Source: Pseudarthrobacter sp. ATCC 49987 (GTDB lineage: Bacteria; Actinomycetota; Actinomycetes; Actinomycetales; Micrococcaceae). From it: a stretch of 64,000 nucleotides of DNA. Every line of letters starts with the position of its first letter. Position 1 is the stretch's first letter. The stretch covers positions 3,844,001 through 3,908,000 of the forward strand of contig NZ_JAABNS010000001.1 in the NCBI RefSeq assembly GCF_009928425.1, given 5' to 3'. Positions 53,833-63,166 of the stretch are shown piece after piece. Made by a program: the position numbers and the translations under genes. Under the pieces are notes generated by a model. The model was not told the DNA's origin. It saw only the letters and a program-made list of their open reading frames with translations, and did no database searches.

Positions 53833-54792
53833 GTGGAAGTTTTGGAGACCTTGACCAAGGACGTGCTGGACGTCAGAGGGCTCGTCAAGCGGTACGGCGA
53901 CCTGACCGCCGTCGACGGTGTCTCCTTCCGGATCCGCGCCGGGGAAACCTTCGGGCTGCTGGGCCCCAACGGCGCCGGCAAGACCACCATCATCTCCATG
54001 GTGGCGGGCCTGATCCCCGCCAACGAAGGAACCGTCCGCGTGGCGGGCCGGGGAATGGACCCCTCCGAGACGGAGGCCAAGCGGGCCATCGGCCTGGTCC
54101 CGCAGGAACTGGCCATCTACCCGGACCTGACCGCCCGGGAAAACCTGAAGTTCTTCGGCCGGCTGCAGGGACTCACCGGCAAGGGGCTCACCGAGCGCAC
54201 CAACGAGGTACTGGAGCTGATTGGGCTCAGCGACCGTGCCGGCGACCTCACCAAGAAGTACTCCGGCGGCATGAAGCGCCGGCTGAACATCGGCATTGGC
54301 CTGCTCCACCGGCCCACCCTGCTGATCCTGGACGAACCGACCGTCGGGGTGGATCCGCAGTCCCGCAACTCCATCCTGGAATCCGTGGAAAAGCTCTCCG
54401 TCGAAGGCATGGCGGTCCTCTACACCACCCACTACATGGAGGAAGCCGAGCGGCTCTGCGACCGGATTGCGATCATCGACGAGGGCCGGATCCAGGCCGA
54501 GGGCACCCGGGACCAGCTGATCACGCTCACCGGCGGCGTGGACCGAATCAACCTCCGCGGCGGCGGCAGCACGGCCCGGGCGGCGGAGGCCCTTCGTCAG
54601 CTGCCGGCCGTACAGCACGTCGACAACGACGGGGCCGGACTGACGCTTACAGTCAGCGACGGACCCACTGCCCTCGCGGGGATCGTGACCGGCGCGGGTC
54701 AGGCCGGGATGTCCGTGACGTCCGTGGAGATCGTCCGGCCCGACCTTGAGTCCGTCTTCCTGCACCTGACCGGCAAAGCGCTGAGGGACTGA
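53833..54792 (+). CDS. ABC-2-type exporter ATP-binding protein (DrrA-like)
   Basis: A 319-residue ATPase with Walker A GLLGPNGAGKTT, signature YSGGMKRRLNIGIGL, Walker B LLILDEPTVGVDPQSR and the DrrA-like C-terminal extension. It powers export by the two ABC-2 permeases that follow. I prefer the GTG at 53833 because GGGGGAG ends 6 nt before it; GTG 53827 is possible. The gene is the first of a three-gene operon. The cargo might be a drug or lipid and cannot be read from sequence. Confidence 0.9.
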   Translation: MEVLETLTKDVLDVRGLVKRYGDLTAVDGVSFRIRAGETFGLLGPNGAGKTTIISMVAGLIPANEGTVRVAGRGMDPSETEAKRAIGLVPQELAIYPDLTARENLKFFGRLQGLTGKGLTERTNEVLELIGLSDRAGDLTKKYSGGMKRRLNIGIGLLHRPTLLILDEPTVGVDPQSRNSILESVEKLSVEGMAVLYTTHYMEEAERLCDRIAIIDEGRIQAEGTRDQLITLTGGVDRINLRGGGSTARAAEALRQLPAVQHVDNDGAGLTLTVSDGPTALAGIVTGAGQAGMSVTSVEIVRPDLESVFLHLTGKALRD

Positions 54793-54793
54793 G

Positions 54794-55966
54794 ATGCACG
54801 GCCTGTGGACCATGGTCGCGAACGACCTCCGCCAGCGCGTCCGGGACAAGTCTGTCTTCATCTTCTCCCTCATCGTCCCGCTCGCGCTGATGGGGGTGTT
54901 GAGCCTGGTGTTTGGCGGCCTCGGCGGGGACACCGTTGACCTGAAGCCGGCCACCGTCGTCGCCAGCGCGGACGACGCCGACCAGCTGGGTGCCGCCCTG
55001 CTCGGCGCCGTCGATTCACTCGAAATCATGGACGTCACCATCAAACGGGTCCCCGCCGCGGACGTCCGCAGCGAAACCCGGGCCAGCGGCGCCGCCCTCG
55101 GCATCATTGTTCCCGAGGGCTTCAGCAACGCGGTGTTGTCCGGACAGGCTGCCCCGGTCCAGTTGGTCGAGGGCAACGGCGCCAGCCTGGAAACCGGCGT
55201 GCTGATCTCCGCGGTCCAGGCGGTCCTGGACCAGTTTGCCGCCGGTACGGTCACCGCGGCCGCCGGCGGCATCTCCGGGCTGCCGCACCAGGAACTCGCG
55301 GCGCTGGCGCAGCAGGCCGCGGCCGGACCGCGGCTGCTCACCCTGACCGAAGGGCAAGCCGCCGCCGAACAACTCTCACTCCGCGGCACGCTCGTGGCCG
55401 GCCAGGCCGGGTTGTTCCTGATGTTCACGGTCGGTTTCGGCGTGCTGGGGCTCCTCGCGGAACGGGAACAGGGCACCCTGGCCCGCCTGCGGTCAATGCC
55501 GGTCACCGGCGTCACAGTGATCACGGCCAAGGCCTGCACCGGATTCATCCTGGGGGTGGTTGCCACCACCGTCCTGCTCACCGCCGGCTCCCAGCTGTTC
55601 GGCGTCTCCTTCGGCTCCCCGCCCGTGGTGGCCGCGCTGATCCTCGCCGTGGTGACGGCCGCGACCAGCCTGACGTTCGTGGTCGCACGGCTGGTCCGGA
55701 CGGCCGAGCAGGCGAACGTGGCGCAGTCCATCCTGGCAATGGTGCTCGGGATCGCGGGAGGAGCCTTCTTCCCGGTCCAGGGCACCGGCTTCGCCGCCAC
55801 GCTGCTGGACCTCAACCCGATCGGGGCGTTCATTAGGGGACTCGGGATCTCCGCGGGCGGTGGAAGCCTCGGGGACGTGGCGGGGCCGGTTGTGGTGATG
55901 CTGGCTTTCGCCGCGGCCGGCCTGCTCCTTTCCCGCCTCCTGCCGGACCGGGGGGCGCAGGCATGA
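54794..55966 (+). CDS. ABC-2-type permease 1
   Basis: A 390-residue ABC-2 membrane protein with a helix near the N-terminus (FIFSLIVPLALMGVLSLVF), a large extracytoplasmic domain of about 170 residues rich in Ala/Gly, and five or so C-terminal helices (from about GLFLMFTVGFGVLGLLAEREQGTLARLRSMP). The layout resembles YhgE/DrrB-like exporters. It is one base after the ATPase gene and overlaps the next gene by four bases (ATGA). Confidence 0.87.
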   Translation: MHGLWTMVANDLRQRVRDKSVFIFSLIVPLALMGVLSLVFGGLGGDTVDLKPATVVASADDADQLGAALLGAVDSLEIMDVTIKRVPAADVRSETRASGAALGIIVPEGFSNAVLSGQAAPVQLVEGNGASLETGVLISAVQAVLDQFAAGTVTAAAGGISGLPHQELAALAQQAAAGPRLLTLTEGQAAAEQLSLRGTLVAGQAGLFLMFTVGFGVLGLLAEREQGTLARLRSMPVTGVTVITAKACTGFILGVVATTVLLTAGSQLFGVSFGSPPVVAALILAVVTAATSLTFVVARLVRTAEQANVAQSILAMVLGIAGGAFFPVQGTGFAATLLDLNPIGAFIRGLGISAGGGSLGDVAGPVVVMLAFAAAGLLLSRLLPDRGAQA

Positions 55967-57126
55967 GCGCCATGCTCGCGATCGCCACAGTGGAACTGCG
56001 GCGCTTCCTGCGCGACAAATCGAACATCTTTTTTGTCTTCATCTTTCCCCTGCTGCTGATCCTGCTGCTCGGTTCGCAGTTCGGTGCCGGCAGCGGCCAG
56101 GCCCGGGTGGCCATCGCCGGGCCCGGCAGTGCACTCGCGCAGGCCCTCACCGCGAAGCTGCAGTCAGCCGGCGTCGCGGTCACCGCCAGCGGCGAAAACG
56201 CCGCGCGGGCGGACCTCAGCCGCGGGCGCACCGACGTCGGGCTGTTCCTGGACGATGCCGACGGGGCGGCGTTCGACGCCGGTCGGCCGGCGGAGCTCGA
56301 CGTTGTGATGGCGTCGCAATCCTCCGCGCAGGCCGTACTGCAGCAGGTCCGCACCGCCGTGCAGGCGGTGGGCCTGGAGCGGAGCCAGCTCGCTGCCCTG
56401 GCCGGCGCCGGAATCCCCGAGTATCGGGCCCGCCCGGCCCTGGACCAGGCGGCCGCGCAGGTAGCAGTGCCGACCGTGGAAATCGTCGACACCAACGACA
56501 TGGCGCAGGAGTTCCGCGGGCTGGGCAAGTTCGATCTCGGCGCCGCGCAGCAGTTGTTGCTTTTTGTGTTTCTCAGCTCCCTCACCGGTGCGGCCACACT
56601 GATCCAGGCACGGCGGTTCGGGGTGGTGGGACGGGTCATGTCAGCCCCGGTTTCCAGCGGCCAGGTCGTGGCCGGGCAGGCGCTGGGACGTTTCGCCATT
56701 GCCTTCCTACAGGGCGGTTTCATCATGGCCGGCACCGCGCTGCTGTTCGGCGTCGACTGGGGCAATCTGTGGCTGTCAGCCCTGGTGCTGGTGCTCTTCT
56801 GTGCTGTCGCGGCAGCCGCGGCGATGATGGTCGGATCGGTCATCGACAATGACACCGCGGCCGCCGGTGTGGGCGTGGGCGGCGGACTTGTACTGGGCGG
56901 CCTGGGCGGCTGCATGGTGCCGCCCGAGTTCTTCCCGGAAGCGCTGGCCACGATCTCCTATGTCACCCCACACCGCTGGGCCTATGACGCCTTCGCCGCC
57001 ATCCAGCGCCGCGACGGCACCCTCGGTGACATCCTGCCGCAGCTGGGAGTGCTCGCGGGAATGGCCACGGCGCTGCTCCTGCTGGGCGCCTGGCTGTTGC
57101 GGCGAAGCCTCAGCCGCGCCCTGTAG
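55963..57126 (+). CDS. ABC-2-type permease 2
   Basis: A 387-residue paralogue of the previous protein with the same plan: N-terminal helix (FFVFIFPLLLILLLGSQF), an extracytoplasmic domain, and a C-terminal block of helices (LLFVFLSSLTGAATLIQARRFGVVGRVMSAPVSS). The two permeases should form a heterodimeric channel with two copies of the ATPase. Confidence 0.87.
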   Translation: MSAMLAIATVELRRFLRDKSNIFFVFIFPLLLILLLGSQFGAGSGQARVAIAGPGSALAQALTAKLQSAGVAVTASGENAARADLSRGRTDVGLFLDDADGAAFDAGRPAELDVVMASQSSAQAVLQQVRTAVQAVGLERSQLAALAGAGIPEYRARPALDQAAAQVAVPTVEIVDTNDMAQEFRGLGKFDLGAAQQLLLFVFLSSLTGAATLIQARRFGVVGRVMSAPVSSGQVVAGQALGRFAIAFLQGGFIMAGTALLFGVDWGNLWLSALVLVLFCAVAAAAAMMVGSVIDNDTAAAGVGVGGGLVLGGLGGCMVPPEFFPEALATISYVTPHRWAYDAFAAIQRRDGTLGDILPQLGVLAGMATALLLLGAWLLRRSLSRAL

Positions 57127-57181
57127 CGCCCGTTCCAAGCCCGGGGCCGTATTGGACCCGCGGCGTAGAGTGGACGCAGGA

Positions 57182-57195
57182 TCCATTCAACGGAA
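57182..57195. promoter_or_regulatory. Proposed IclR/PobR operator, copy 1
   Basis: TCCATTCAACGGAA lies 9 bases before the iclR start. It matches the copy at 57962-57975 at 13 of 14 positions. Both contain the inverted pair TTCC(G)/GGAA-like ends seen as TCCATTC-CGGAA. Confidence 0.65.
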
Positions 57196-57204
57196 GAGGC
57201 GGCC

Positions 57205-57984
57205 ATGGCTAACTCCAGCACCGGGGACTCCGTGGTGGACCGCGTGGTCAGGGTGATCTCCGCGTTCCCCGAGGGCGTCACCGTGCTGCCGCTCTCCGAA
57301 CTCGCGGACCTGGCCGGCCTGCCGCTGAGCACAGCCCATCGGCTGGTCCGCCAGCTCGCCGGGCACGGGCTTCTGGAGCTGGGCAGCGGGGGATCCGTCC
57401 GGCTGGGCCTGCGCCTGTGGGAGCTGGTGAACCGGAATTCGCCCACCCTGGCCCTCCGCCAGGCGGCCATGCCGTTTATGGAGGACATCCAGCAGGTGCT
57501 GAACCAGAATGTGAACCTGGCCGTGCTGGAGGGCTGGGAAGCGCTGTTCGTCGAACGGCTGTCCCGCCGCGGCTCCGTCGCGAACCGGGCCCAGATCGCC
57601 GGCCGGATGCCGGTGCATGTGTCCTCTGCCGGGCTGGCGCTGATGGCCACCCAGCCCGCCGCGATCCAGTCCGAGTATCTACTGCAGTTCCACGATCCCG
57701 CCGGGAAGGTCCAGCGGGAGGACCTCCGCACCCTGCTCCAGGAGACGGCCGGCCACGGCTTTGCGCAGCTCGCCGGTGTCGTGGATCCGGACACCTGGGG
57801 GATTGCCGTCCCCGTGCAGGACGCGAGGAAGCGCACCGTGGCGGCGCTCGGCGTCGTCGTTCCCCTGCGTGAAATGCGGCTCCAGGCCCTGGTCCCCGCC
57901 CTGCAGACGGCTGCCCGCGGGATCGGGCGGCAGCTGCATGACCCGGGAGCCACGCCAGCATTCCATTCAGCGGAATCGCTGTAA
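57205..57984 (+). CDS. IclR-family regulator adjacent to pobA (PobR-like)
   Basis: A 259-residue IclR-family protein: winged helix (VVDRVVRVISAFPEGVTVLPLSELADLAGLPLSTAHRLVRQL split over 9-55) and an effector domain (FVERLSRRGSVANRAQIAGRMPVHVSSAGLALMA). It directly precedes pobA on the same strand with 94 bases between, so it probably regulates 4-hydroxybenzoate use. Matching motifs before both genes (57182-57195 and 57962-57975) support this. Confidence 0.87.
   Translation: MANSSTGDSVVDRVVRVISAFPEGVTVLPLSELADLAGLPLSTAHRLVRQLAGHGLLELGSGGSVRLGLRLWELVNRNSPTLALRQAAMPFMEDIQQVLNQNVNLAVLEGWEALFVERLSRRGSVANRAQIAGRMPVHVSSAGLALMATQPAAIQSEYLLQFHDPAGKVQREDLRTLLQETAGHGFAQLAGVVDPDTWGIAVPVQDARKRTVAALGVVVPLREMRLQALVPALQTAARGIGRQLHDPGATPAFHSAESL
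57962..57975. promoter_or_regulatory. Proposed IclR/PobR operator, copy 2
   Basis: TCCATTCAGCGGAA overlaps the last codons of iclR, about 105 bases before the pobA ATG. With one more base on each side it is TTCC-N7-GGAA, an inverted repeat. Confidence 0.6.
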
Positions 57985-58078
57985 CGCCCGTCACGTGTTC
58001 GGGCGCACACTGTAGCCAGAGAATCCACCCGGCCCCGGACGCCCAGCAGTCCCGGCCCCGCAACGAAGCGAGGACACC

Positions 58079-59269
58079 ATGGCAAACCGCAAAGTCATCA
58101 CCACCCAGGTCGCGATCATGGGCGCCGGCCCGGCAGGGCTGATGCTCTCGCACCTGCTGGCCAAACAAGGCATCGAATCCACCGTGATCGAGATCCGCAG
58201 CCACAAGGAAATCTCCGAAACCGTCCGCGCGGGCATCCTCGAACACGGCTCCGTGAACCTGCTCGTGGACAGCGGTGTCTCGGACCGCGTCCTGCGCGAC
58301 GGCGACCGGCACGACGGAATCGAACTGCGCTTCAACGGCGAGAGCCACCGGATCGACTTCCAGGACCTCGTCGGCGAGTCGGTCTGGCTCTACCCCCAGA
58401 CCGATGTTTTCCTCGACCTCGCCGCACGGCGCCAGGCGGACGGCGGCGACGTCCGCTACAGCGTCACCGACACCACCATCTACGACCTCGAGTGCAAGCC
58501 GAAGGTCTGGTTCACCGATGCCGAGGGAGTGGAATGGGAGCTGCAGGCTGACTTCATCGCCGGCGCGGACGGCTCGCGCAGCCACAGCCGCTTCCAGATC
58601 CCGGAGGCCCAGCGCAAGTGGTACTTCCACGAGTACCCGTTCGCCTGGTTCGGGATCCTGGCCGAGGCCCCGCGCAGCTCCGACGAACTGATCTACGCCA
58701 ACTCCGAGAACGGCTTCGCCCTGATCAGCCAGCGGACCGAGACCGTCCAGCGGATGTACTTCCAGTGCGACCCCAACGAGGACGTCAACAACTGGAGTGA
58801 CGACCGGATCTGGGACGCCTTCCGCAGCCGGGTCAACGGCAACGGCTTCGAGCTCAAGGAGGGTCCGGTCATCGACAAGACCGTCCTGAAGTTCCGCAGC
58901 TTCGTGCACGCCCCGATGCGGCACGGCAAGCTCTTCCTCGCCGGCGACGCCGCCCACACCGTCCCGCCGACCGGAGCCAAGGGCCTGAACCTCGCGCTGC
59001 ACGACGTCAAGGTGCTGTTTGAGGGCCTCGACAGCTTTTACAAGACCGGAAACACCGTGCTCCTGGATGCCTACAGCGACCGCGCCCTGGACCGGGTCTG
59101 GAAGGCCCAGCAGTTCTCCTACTGGATGACGTCCATGCTGCACACCCCGGCCGACGGCGACGACTTCGCCCGTGCCCGCCAGCTCGGCGAGCTCAACTCG
59201 GTGGTGTCGTCCCGCCACGGCCGCGCCTACCTGGCCGAGGCCTACACGGGCTGGCCGGGCGCGCACTGA
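58079..59269 (+). CDS. pobA: 4-Hydroxybenzoate 3-monooxygenase
   Basis: This 396-residue group A flavin monooxygenase has the FAD motif GAGPAG (15-20), the RAGILEHGS region, the DG motif (GADGSRSHSRF) and the second FAD motif GDAAHTVPPTGAKGLN. Length and order match p-hydroxybenzoate hydroxylase, which makes protocatechuate with NAD(P)H and O2. It feeds the pcaHGBDC-FIJ genes about 20 kb upstream. Residue YANSENGF and the region after RMYFQ fit PobA better than other hydroxylases. Confidence 0.93.
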   Translation: MANRKVITTQVAIMGAGPAGLMLSHLLAKQGIESTVIEIRSHKEISETVRAGILEHGSVNLLVDSGVSDRVLRDGDRHDGIELRFNGESHRIDFQDLVGESVWLYPQTDVFLDLAARRQADGGDVRYSVTDTTIYDLECKPKVWFTDAEGVEWELQADFIAGADGSRSHSRFQIPEAQRKWYFHEYPFAWFGILAEAPRSSDELIYANSENGFALISQRTETVQRMYFQCDPNEDVNNWSDDRIWDAFRSRVNGNGFELKEGPVIDKTVLKFRSFVHAPMRHGKLFLAGDAAHTVPPTGAKGLNLALHDVKVLFEGLDSFYKTGNTVLLDAYSDRALDRVWKAQQFSYWMTSMLHTPADGDDFARARQLGELNSVVSSRHGRAYLAEAYTGWPGAH

Positions 59270-59355
59270 ATTCTCCATCGACACGCGGGTGAGCCAGGAA
59301 TAGCCTTAAGCCGTCCCAAGTAATACCCGACAAAGTTGACGGAGGGGTGCCCGAG

Positions 59356-59748
59356 ATGGGAACCGCAGAAAATGTTGAACTGGTCCGGCGGGGGTTCGAG
59401 GCCTTCAACGCAGGGGATATGGCGAGCCTCAGCGAGCTGTTCGCGGAGGACGCAGTCTGGCACGTTGCCGGAAGCGGCGTGCTGTCGGGGGCCAAGCAGG
59501 GCCGCGACGCCATCCTGGCGTACTTCGGTGAACTTGGCGCCCGCACGCAAGGAACATTTCAGGCCAATCTCCAGGACCTCGTCGGTGGGGAAGACCACAC
59601 GGTCGCGATCCAACAAACCCACGCAGAGGCCAACGGCAAGACCCTGGACATGGCCGCGGTGATCACGTTCGTGGTTCAGGACGGGAAGGTCACTGAGGGG
59701 CGCGAGTTCTTCGAGGACACGGGCCAGGCAGACGAGTTCTGGGCTTAG
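59356..59748 (+). CDS. SnoaL-like / NTF2-fold protein
   Basis: A 130-residue protein with the SnoaL/NTF2-like pattern: NVELVRRGFEAFNAGDMASLSELFAEDAVWHV, then GRDAILAYFGEL and VITFVVQDGKVTEGREFFEDTGQADEFW. The function of most members is unknown (isomerase- or hydrolase-like pockets). I chose ATG 59356, 8 nt after GGAGGGG; a GTG at 59347 overlaps that site. Confidence 0.85.
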   Translation: MGTAENVELVRRGFEAFNAGDMASLSELFAEDAVWHVAGSGVLSGAKQGRDAILAYFGELGARTQGTFQANLQDLVGGEDHTVAIQQTHAEANGKTLDMAAVITFVVQDGKVTEGREFFEDTGQADEFWA

Positions 59749-59795
59749 GGTGAGCGCTCACCGCTGTGTGCCCGCGGACCGCCGCCGGCTGGACC

Positions 59796-60230
59796 TTAGT
59801 CTTCCCCGCGCGTCTCCGTCAGGTGGTGCGTGGGGATCCGGTCCCGGTCGTAGGTGATCTCGGTGTACCCGTGCGGCGCGGGCTTGCCGTGCGGATCGAG
59901 GTTCACAAAGACAATTTCCTCGATTGTGAGGATGCTCTGCCGGGTGATCATGTTCCGGACCTCGGCGCGCATGGTGAGCGAGGTCCGGCCGAAGCGGGTG
60001 GCCGTCAGCCCCATCTCGATCAGGTCGCCCTGGACGGCCGAGCTGACGAAGTTGATTTCGGAAATGTACTTGGTGACGGCCCGGCCGTTGCCGAGTTGCA
60101 GGATGGCGTAAATCGCCGCTTCCTCGTCGATCCATTTCAGCAGGCTTCCGCCGAACAGCGTGCCGTTCGCGTTCAGGTCTTCGGGCCGCACCCACTTGCG
60201 GGTGCGGAAGGTGATGTCTGCCGGTTCCAT
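59796..60230 (-). CDS. Acyl-CoA thioesterase, hotdog fold
   Basis: A 144-residue hotdog-fold protein of the YciA/acyl-CoA hydrolase group. The N-terminal part has RPEDLNANGTLFGGSLLKWIDEEAA, holding the Asn and Asp of the active site, followed by a long beta strand set (INFVSSAVQGDLIEMGL). It hydrolyses acyl-CoA thioesters. It is convergent with the NTF2-fold gene. Confidence 0.88.
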   Translation of the reverse strand: MEPADITFRTRKWVRPEDLNANGTLFGGSLLKWIDEEAAIYAILQLGNGRAVTKYISEINFVSSAVQGDLIEMGLTATRFGRTSLTMRAEVRNMITRQSILTIEEIVFVNLDPHGKPAPHGYTEITYDRDRIPTHHLTETRGED

Positions 60231-60289
60231 AGTGCGAGATTAGCCGACGGCGGGGCGCCCGGGTCCTGTGTGACGGCGGCGGACGCGCC

Positions 60290-60793
60290 TCAGGCCATGG
60301 CGGTGTGCGCGGCGCTGTGCGAGTCGATGGTTTTCGCGTAGCAATAGGAATGCTCCACCCCGATGTAGGGCCCGAAGTTCGGCACCGGGAAAAAGCCCGA
60401 GTTCGCGTAGAACTGCCGGCCGTCCGTCTGCACCGAGCCGGCCTCGGCGGTGATGGAGGTGATGTCGAGGGAATGGGCATGCGCTTCCAGGGCCGCGAGG
60501 ATGGAGCTGGCCACCCCGGAACCGCGCGTGTACGGGAGAACGTAGAGCCGCTTGATTTCGGCGGTGCACGCGTCGAGGATGCGCAGGCCGCCGCAGCCCA
60601 CCGGCTGCCCCGACGCCTTGTCGTGGGCGACGAGGAACACGGCAGTGTCAGCCTCCGACGGCGGCGGGCCGGGTTCGTGGTCGTCCGTGCCGAAGCGGGC
60701 GTTAAGCTCGGCCTGCTGGGCTGCGCGGAGGTCCGCGCCCACCGGGTTGGCCCAGGTGACCTGCCGGATGTTGAGCCGCGGGTTGGTCTGCAT
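60290..60793 (-). CDS. GNAT-family N-acetyltransferase
   Basis: A 167-residue GNAT protein with the acetyl-CoA loop LYVLPYTRGSGVASSILAALEAHA (R/Q-x2-G-x-G/A form) and the YANSGFFPVPNFGPY C-terminal strand. The acceptor substrate is unknown. It is a separate minus-strand gene about 95 bases downstream of the histidine phosphatase gene. Confidence 0.87.
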   Translation of the reverse strand: MQTNPRLNIRQVTWANPVGADLRAAQQAELNARFGTDDHEPGPPPSEADTAVFLVAHDKASGQPVGCGGLRILDACTAEIKRLYVLPYTRGSGVASSILAALEAHAHSLDITSITAEAGSVQTDGRQFYANSGFFPVPNFGPYIGVEHSYCYAKTIDSHSAAHTAMA

Positions 60794-60887
60794 GGCTGCC
60801 TCGCTTCGCCGAAGGGTTATGCAGGTTAACGCTAGGCAACGCCGGTTTCGGCCGTGTTTCCTGCGCGTTAGGGTTCGGAGAAATCCG

Positions 60888-61565
60888 TTACAGCGTGCGG
60901 CCGGTGGGGTCCTCCGCCGTCGGATCCACCAGGGCCAGGCCGCCCACGGGACTGTCGTCCCAGTGGATGAGCCGCCAGCCGGCGTCGGGATCCCCTTCCA
61001 GCGCCACGATTCCGGTGTTGGCGAGGACGTGGCGGGCGGCGAAACCCGCTTCCAGGTTGGTGGCCCGCAGGCTCGCCCAGACGCGGATCGCAGCCCCGTG
61101 GCTGACCACGGCCGCCGTCCCGCCGCCGCCTGCAGTCTCCGCGGATGCGGCAGCGGCGATCCGCGCGATCGAGGCGTCGAACCGTTCGAAGAACTCGTGC
61201 CCGCTGGGTCCGGCCGGCATCCGGCGGTGCAGTTCCCCGCTCGCCCAGCCAAACACGGTGCCCAGGTAGCGCAGGTGCGATTCCTTGTCGGTGAGCTTCT
61301 CCAGCGAACCGGCCTCGATCTCCCGCAGGCCCTCGAGCACCTCAATCTCCAGGCCGCGGAGGGTCGAAAGCGGCGCGGCCGTGATCTGGGTGCGGATCAG
61401 CGTGGAGGCGTACAGAAGGTCGATCTGCTCATTCGCCAGCGACCGCGCCAGGGCGGCCGCCTGCCGCTCTCCGAGCTCGGTCAGCCCGGGACCCGGGTGG
61501 GCGGTGTCCAGCTGGCCCAGGACGTTTCCGGGAGTCTGGCCGTGGCGGATGAGCAGGAGCCTCAT
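60888..61565 (-). CDS. Histidine phosphatase-family protein
   Basis: A 225-residue protein with the catalytic RHG (Arg7-His8-Gly9) in LLLIRHGQTPGN, STLIRTQITA with the second Arg, and AVVSHGAAIRVW with the second His. It is a phosphoglycerate-mutase-like phosphatase; the substrate is unknown. Its ATG overlaps the purB stop by four bases, so the two are co-translated. Confidence 0.9.
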   Translation of the reverse strand: MRLLLIRHGQTPGNVLGQLDTAHPGPGLTELGERQAAALARSLANEQIDLLYASTLIRTQITAAPLSTLRGLEIEVLEGLREIEAGSLEKLTDKESHLRYLGTVFGWASGELHRRMPAGPSGHEFFERFDASIARIAAAASAETAGGGGTAAVVSHGAAIRVWASLRATNLEAGFAARHVLANTGIVALEGDPDAGWRLIHWDDSPVGGLALVDPTAEDPTGRTL

Positions 61566-63004
61566 GCGAGGTGGTCCACCAGCTTGTCCGCGATGCCGGT
61601 GTACTTGCCGGGGGTGAGCGCCAGCAGCCGGGCTTCGGCGTCGGCGGACAGGCCCAGGCTCTGGACAAACTCCTGCATCCGGGCCGCGTCGACGCGCTGC
61701 CCGCGGGTCAGGTCCTTGAGCCGCTCATACGGGTTTTCCATGCCCTCGACGCCGGCGATGGCCTCGGCGCGCATGACCATCTGGATGGCCTCGCCCAGGA
61801 CTTCCCAGTTGGTGTCGAGGTCCGCGGCCAGCACGTCCTCGGCGACCTTGAGCCGGTCCAGGCCCTTGGCCACGTTGGAGATGGCGAGCAGCGAGTGGCC
61901 GAACGCCACACCGATGTTGCGCTGGGAGGAGGAGTCGGTGAGGTCGCGCTGCCAGCGGGAGGTGACCAGCGTGGAGCCCAGGACGTCCAGCAGCCCGGAG
62001 GAGATCTCCAGGTTGGCCTCGGCGTTTTCGAAGCGGATCGGGTTGACCTTGTGCGGCATGGTGGAGGAGCCCGTGGCGCCCGCGACCGGGATCTGCACGA
62101 AGTAGCCGATCGAAATGTAGCTCCAGATGTCCGTGCAGACGTTGTGCAGGATCCGGTTGAACCGCGCGACGTCGGCATACAGCTCCGCCTGCCAGTCGTG
62201 GCTTTCGATCTGCGTGGTGAGCGGGTTCCAGCTCAGGCCCAGGCCTTCAACGAAGCTCTTGGCGACGTGCTCCCAGTCGGCGCCGGGCACCGAGGCCACC
62301 TGCGCGGCGTAGGTTCCGGTGGCGCCGTTGATCTTGCCGAGGTATTCGGTCCGGGCGATGCGGTCCAGCTGGCGGGTCAGGCGGTGCGCGATGACGGCCA
62401 GTTCCTTGCCGAGCGTCGTGGGGGTGGCGGGCTGGCCGTGCGTGCGGGAGAGCATCGGCACGGCCCGGTTGGCCTCTGCCATGGCGCCGATCTGCGCGAC
62501 GAGCTTCCGGGCCGCGGGCAGCCAGACGTCCTCGACGGCGCCCTTGATGCCCAGGGCGTAGGAAAGGTTGTTGATGTCCTCGGACGTGCAGCCGAAGTGC
62601 ACCATGGCGGTCAGGTGTTCGATGCCGATGCCGGGCAGGCGGCGGCCGATGTAGTATTCCACCGCCTTGACGTCGTGCACCGTGACGGCTTCGATCTCGG
62701 CCAGTTCGGCGACCGATCCGGCGTCGAACCCGGTGACGATGGCGCGCAGCTTCTCCTGCTGCCCGGCGCTCAGCGGGCCGGCGCCGGGGAGCACGTTGTT
62801 TCCGGTCAGATGGATGAGCCATTCAACCTCAACCGCGACCCGGTCGCGGTTGAGGGCTGCCTCGGAGAGATAGTCGACCAGCGGCGCGACGGCGGACTGG
62901 TACCGGCCGTCCAGCGGGCCAAGTGCGATCTGTTGTGGGGACGCGGCGAGGGCCAGGCGTCCGGACGGCGTGCGGGTATCGGCTGTGGCGGCAGTTTCAG
63001 GCAT
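61562..63004 (-). CDS. purB: Adenylosuccinate lyase
   Basis: A 480-residue member of the fumarase/aspartase superfamily with the signature GSSTMPHKVNPI and the SRTHGQPATPTTLGKELAV block. It corresponds to the E. coli-type PurB of about 456 residues. It releases fumarate from SAICAR and adenylosuccinate in purine synthesis. It is the first gene of a minus-strand unit with the histidine phosphatase. Confidence 0.94.
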   Translation of the reverse strand: MPETAATADTRTPSGRLALAASPQQIALGPLDGRYQSAVAPLVDYLSEAALNRDRVAVEVEWLIHLTGNNVLPGAGPLSAGQQEKLRAIVTGFDAGSVAELAEIEAVTVHDVKAVEYYIGRRLPGIGIEHLTAMVHFGCTSEDINNLSYALGIKGAVEDVWLPAARKLVAQIGAMAEANRAVPMLSRTHGQPATPTTLGKELAVIAHRLTRQLDRIARTEYLGKINGATGTYAAQVASVPGADWEHVAKSFVEGLGLSWNPLTTQIESHDWQAELYADVARFNRILHNVCTDIWSYISIGYFVQIPVAGATGSSTMPHKVNPIRFENAEANLEISSGLLDVLGSTLVTSRWQRDLTDSSSQRNIGVAFGHSLLAISNVAKGLDRLKVAEDVLAADLDTNWEVLGEAIQMVMRAEAIAGVEGMENPYERLKDLTRGQRVDAARMQEFVQSLGLSADAEARLLALTPGKYTGIADKLVDHLA

Positions 63005-63166
63005 GCCCCGATTCTTTCACGAAGTCCCGCCGGGCCTTAAGCGCGCTGAACCGTGTGACTTCCGCGCCGGGTCGCTCCCGCTGCGGCCCCCGGTTCCACC
63101 GGCAGTTGTCCACATGGCTGAGCGGGGAGCTTCAGCCCGCCCACCGGGGCCCCTAACGTCGGTGGT

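Noticed and set aside
59749..59762. Perfect 14-bp palindrome GGTGAGCGCTCACC between the NTF2-fold and thioesterase genes
   Set aside because: It has no loop and no T-run, it lies at a convergent junction, and no second copy was noticed. It is too short to claim a function.
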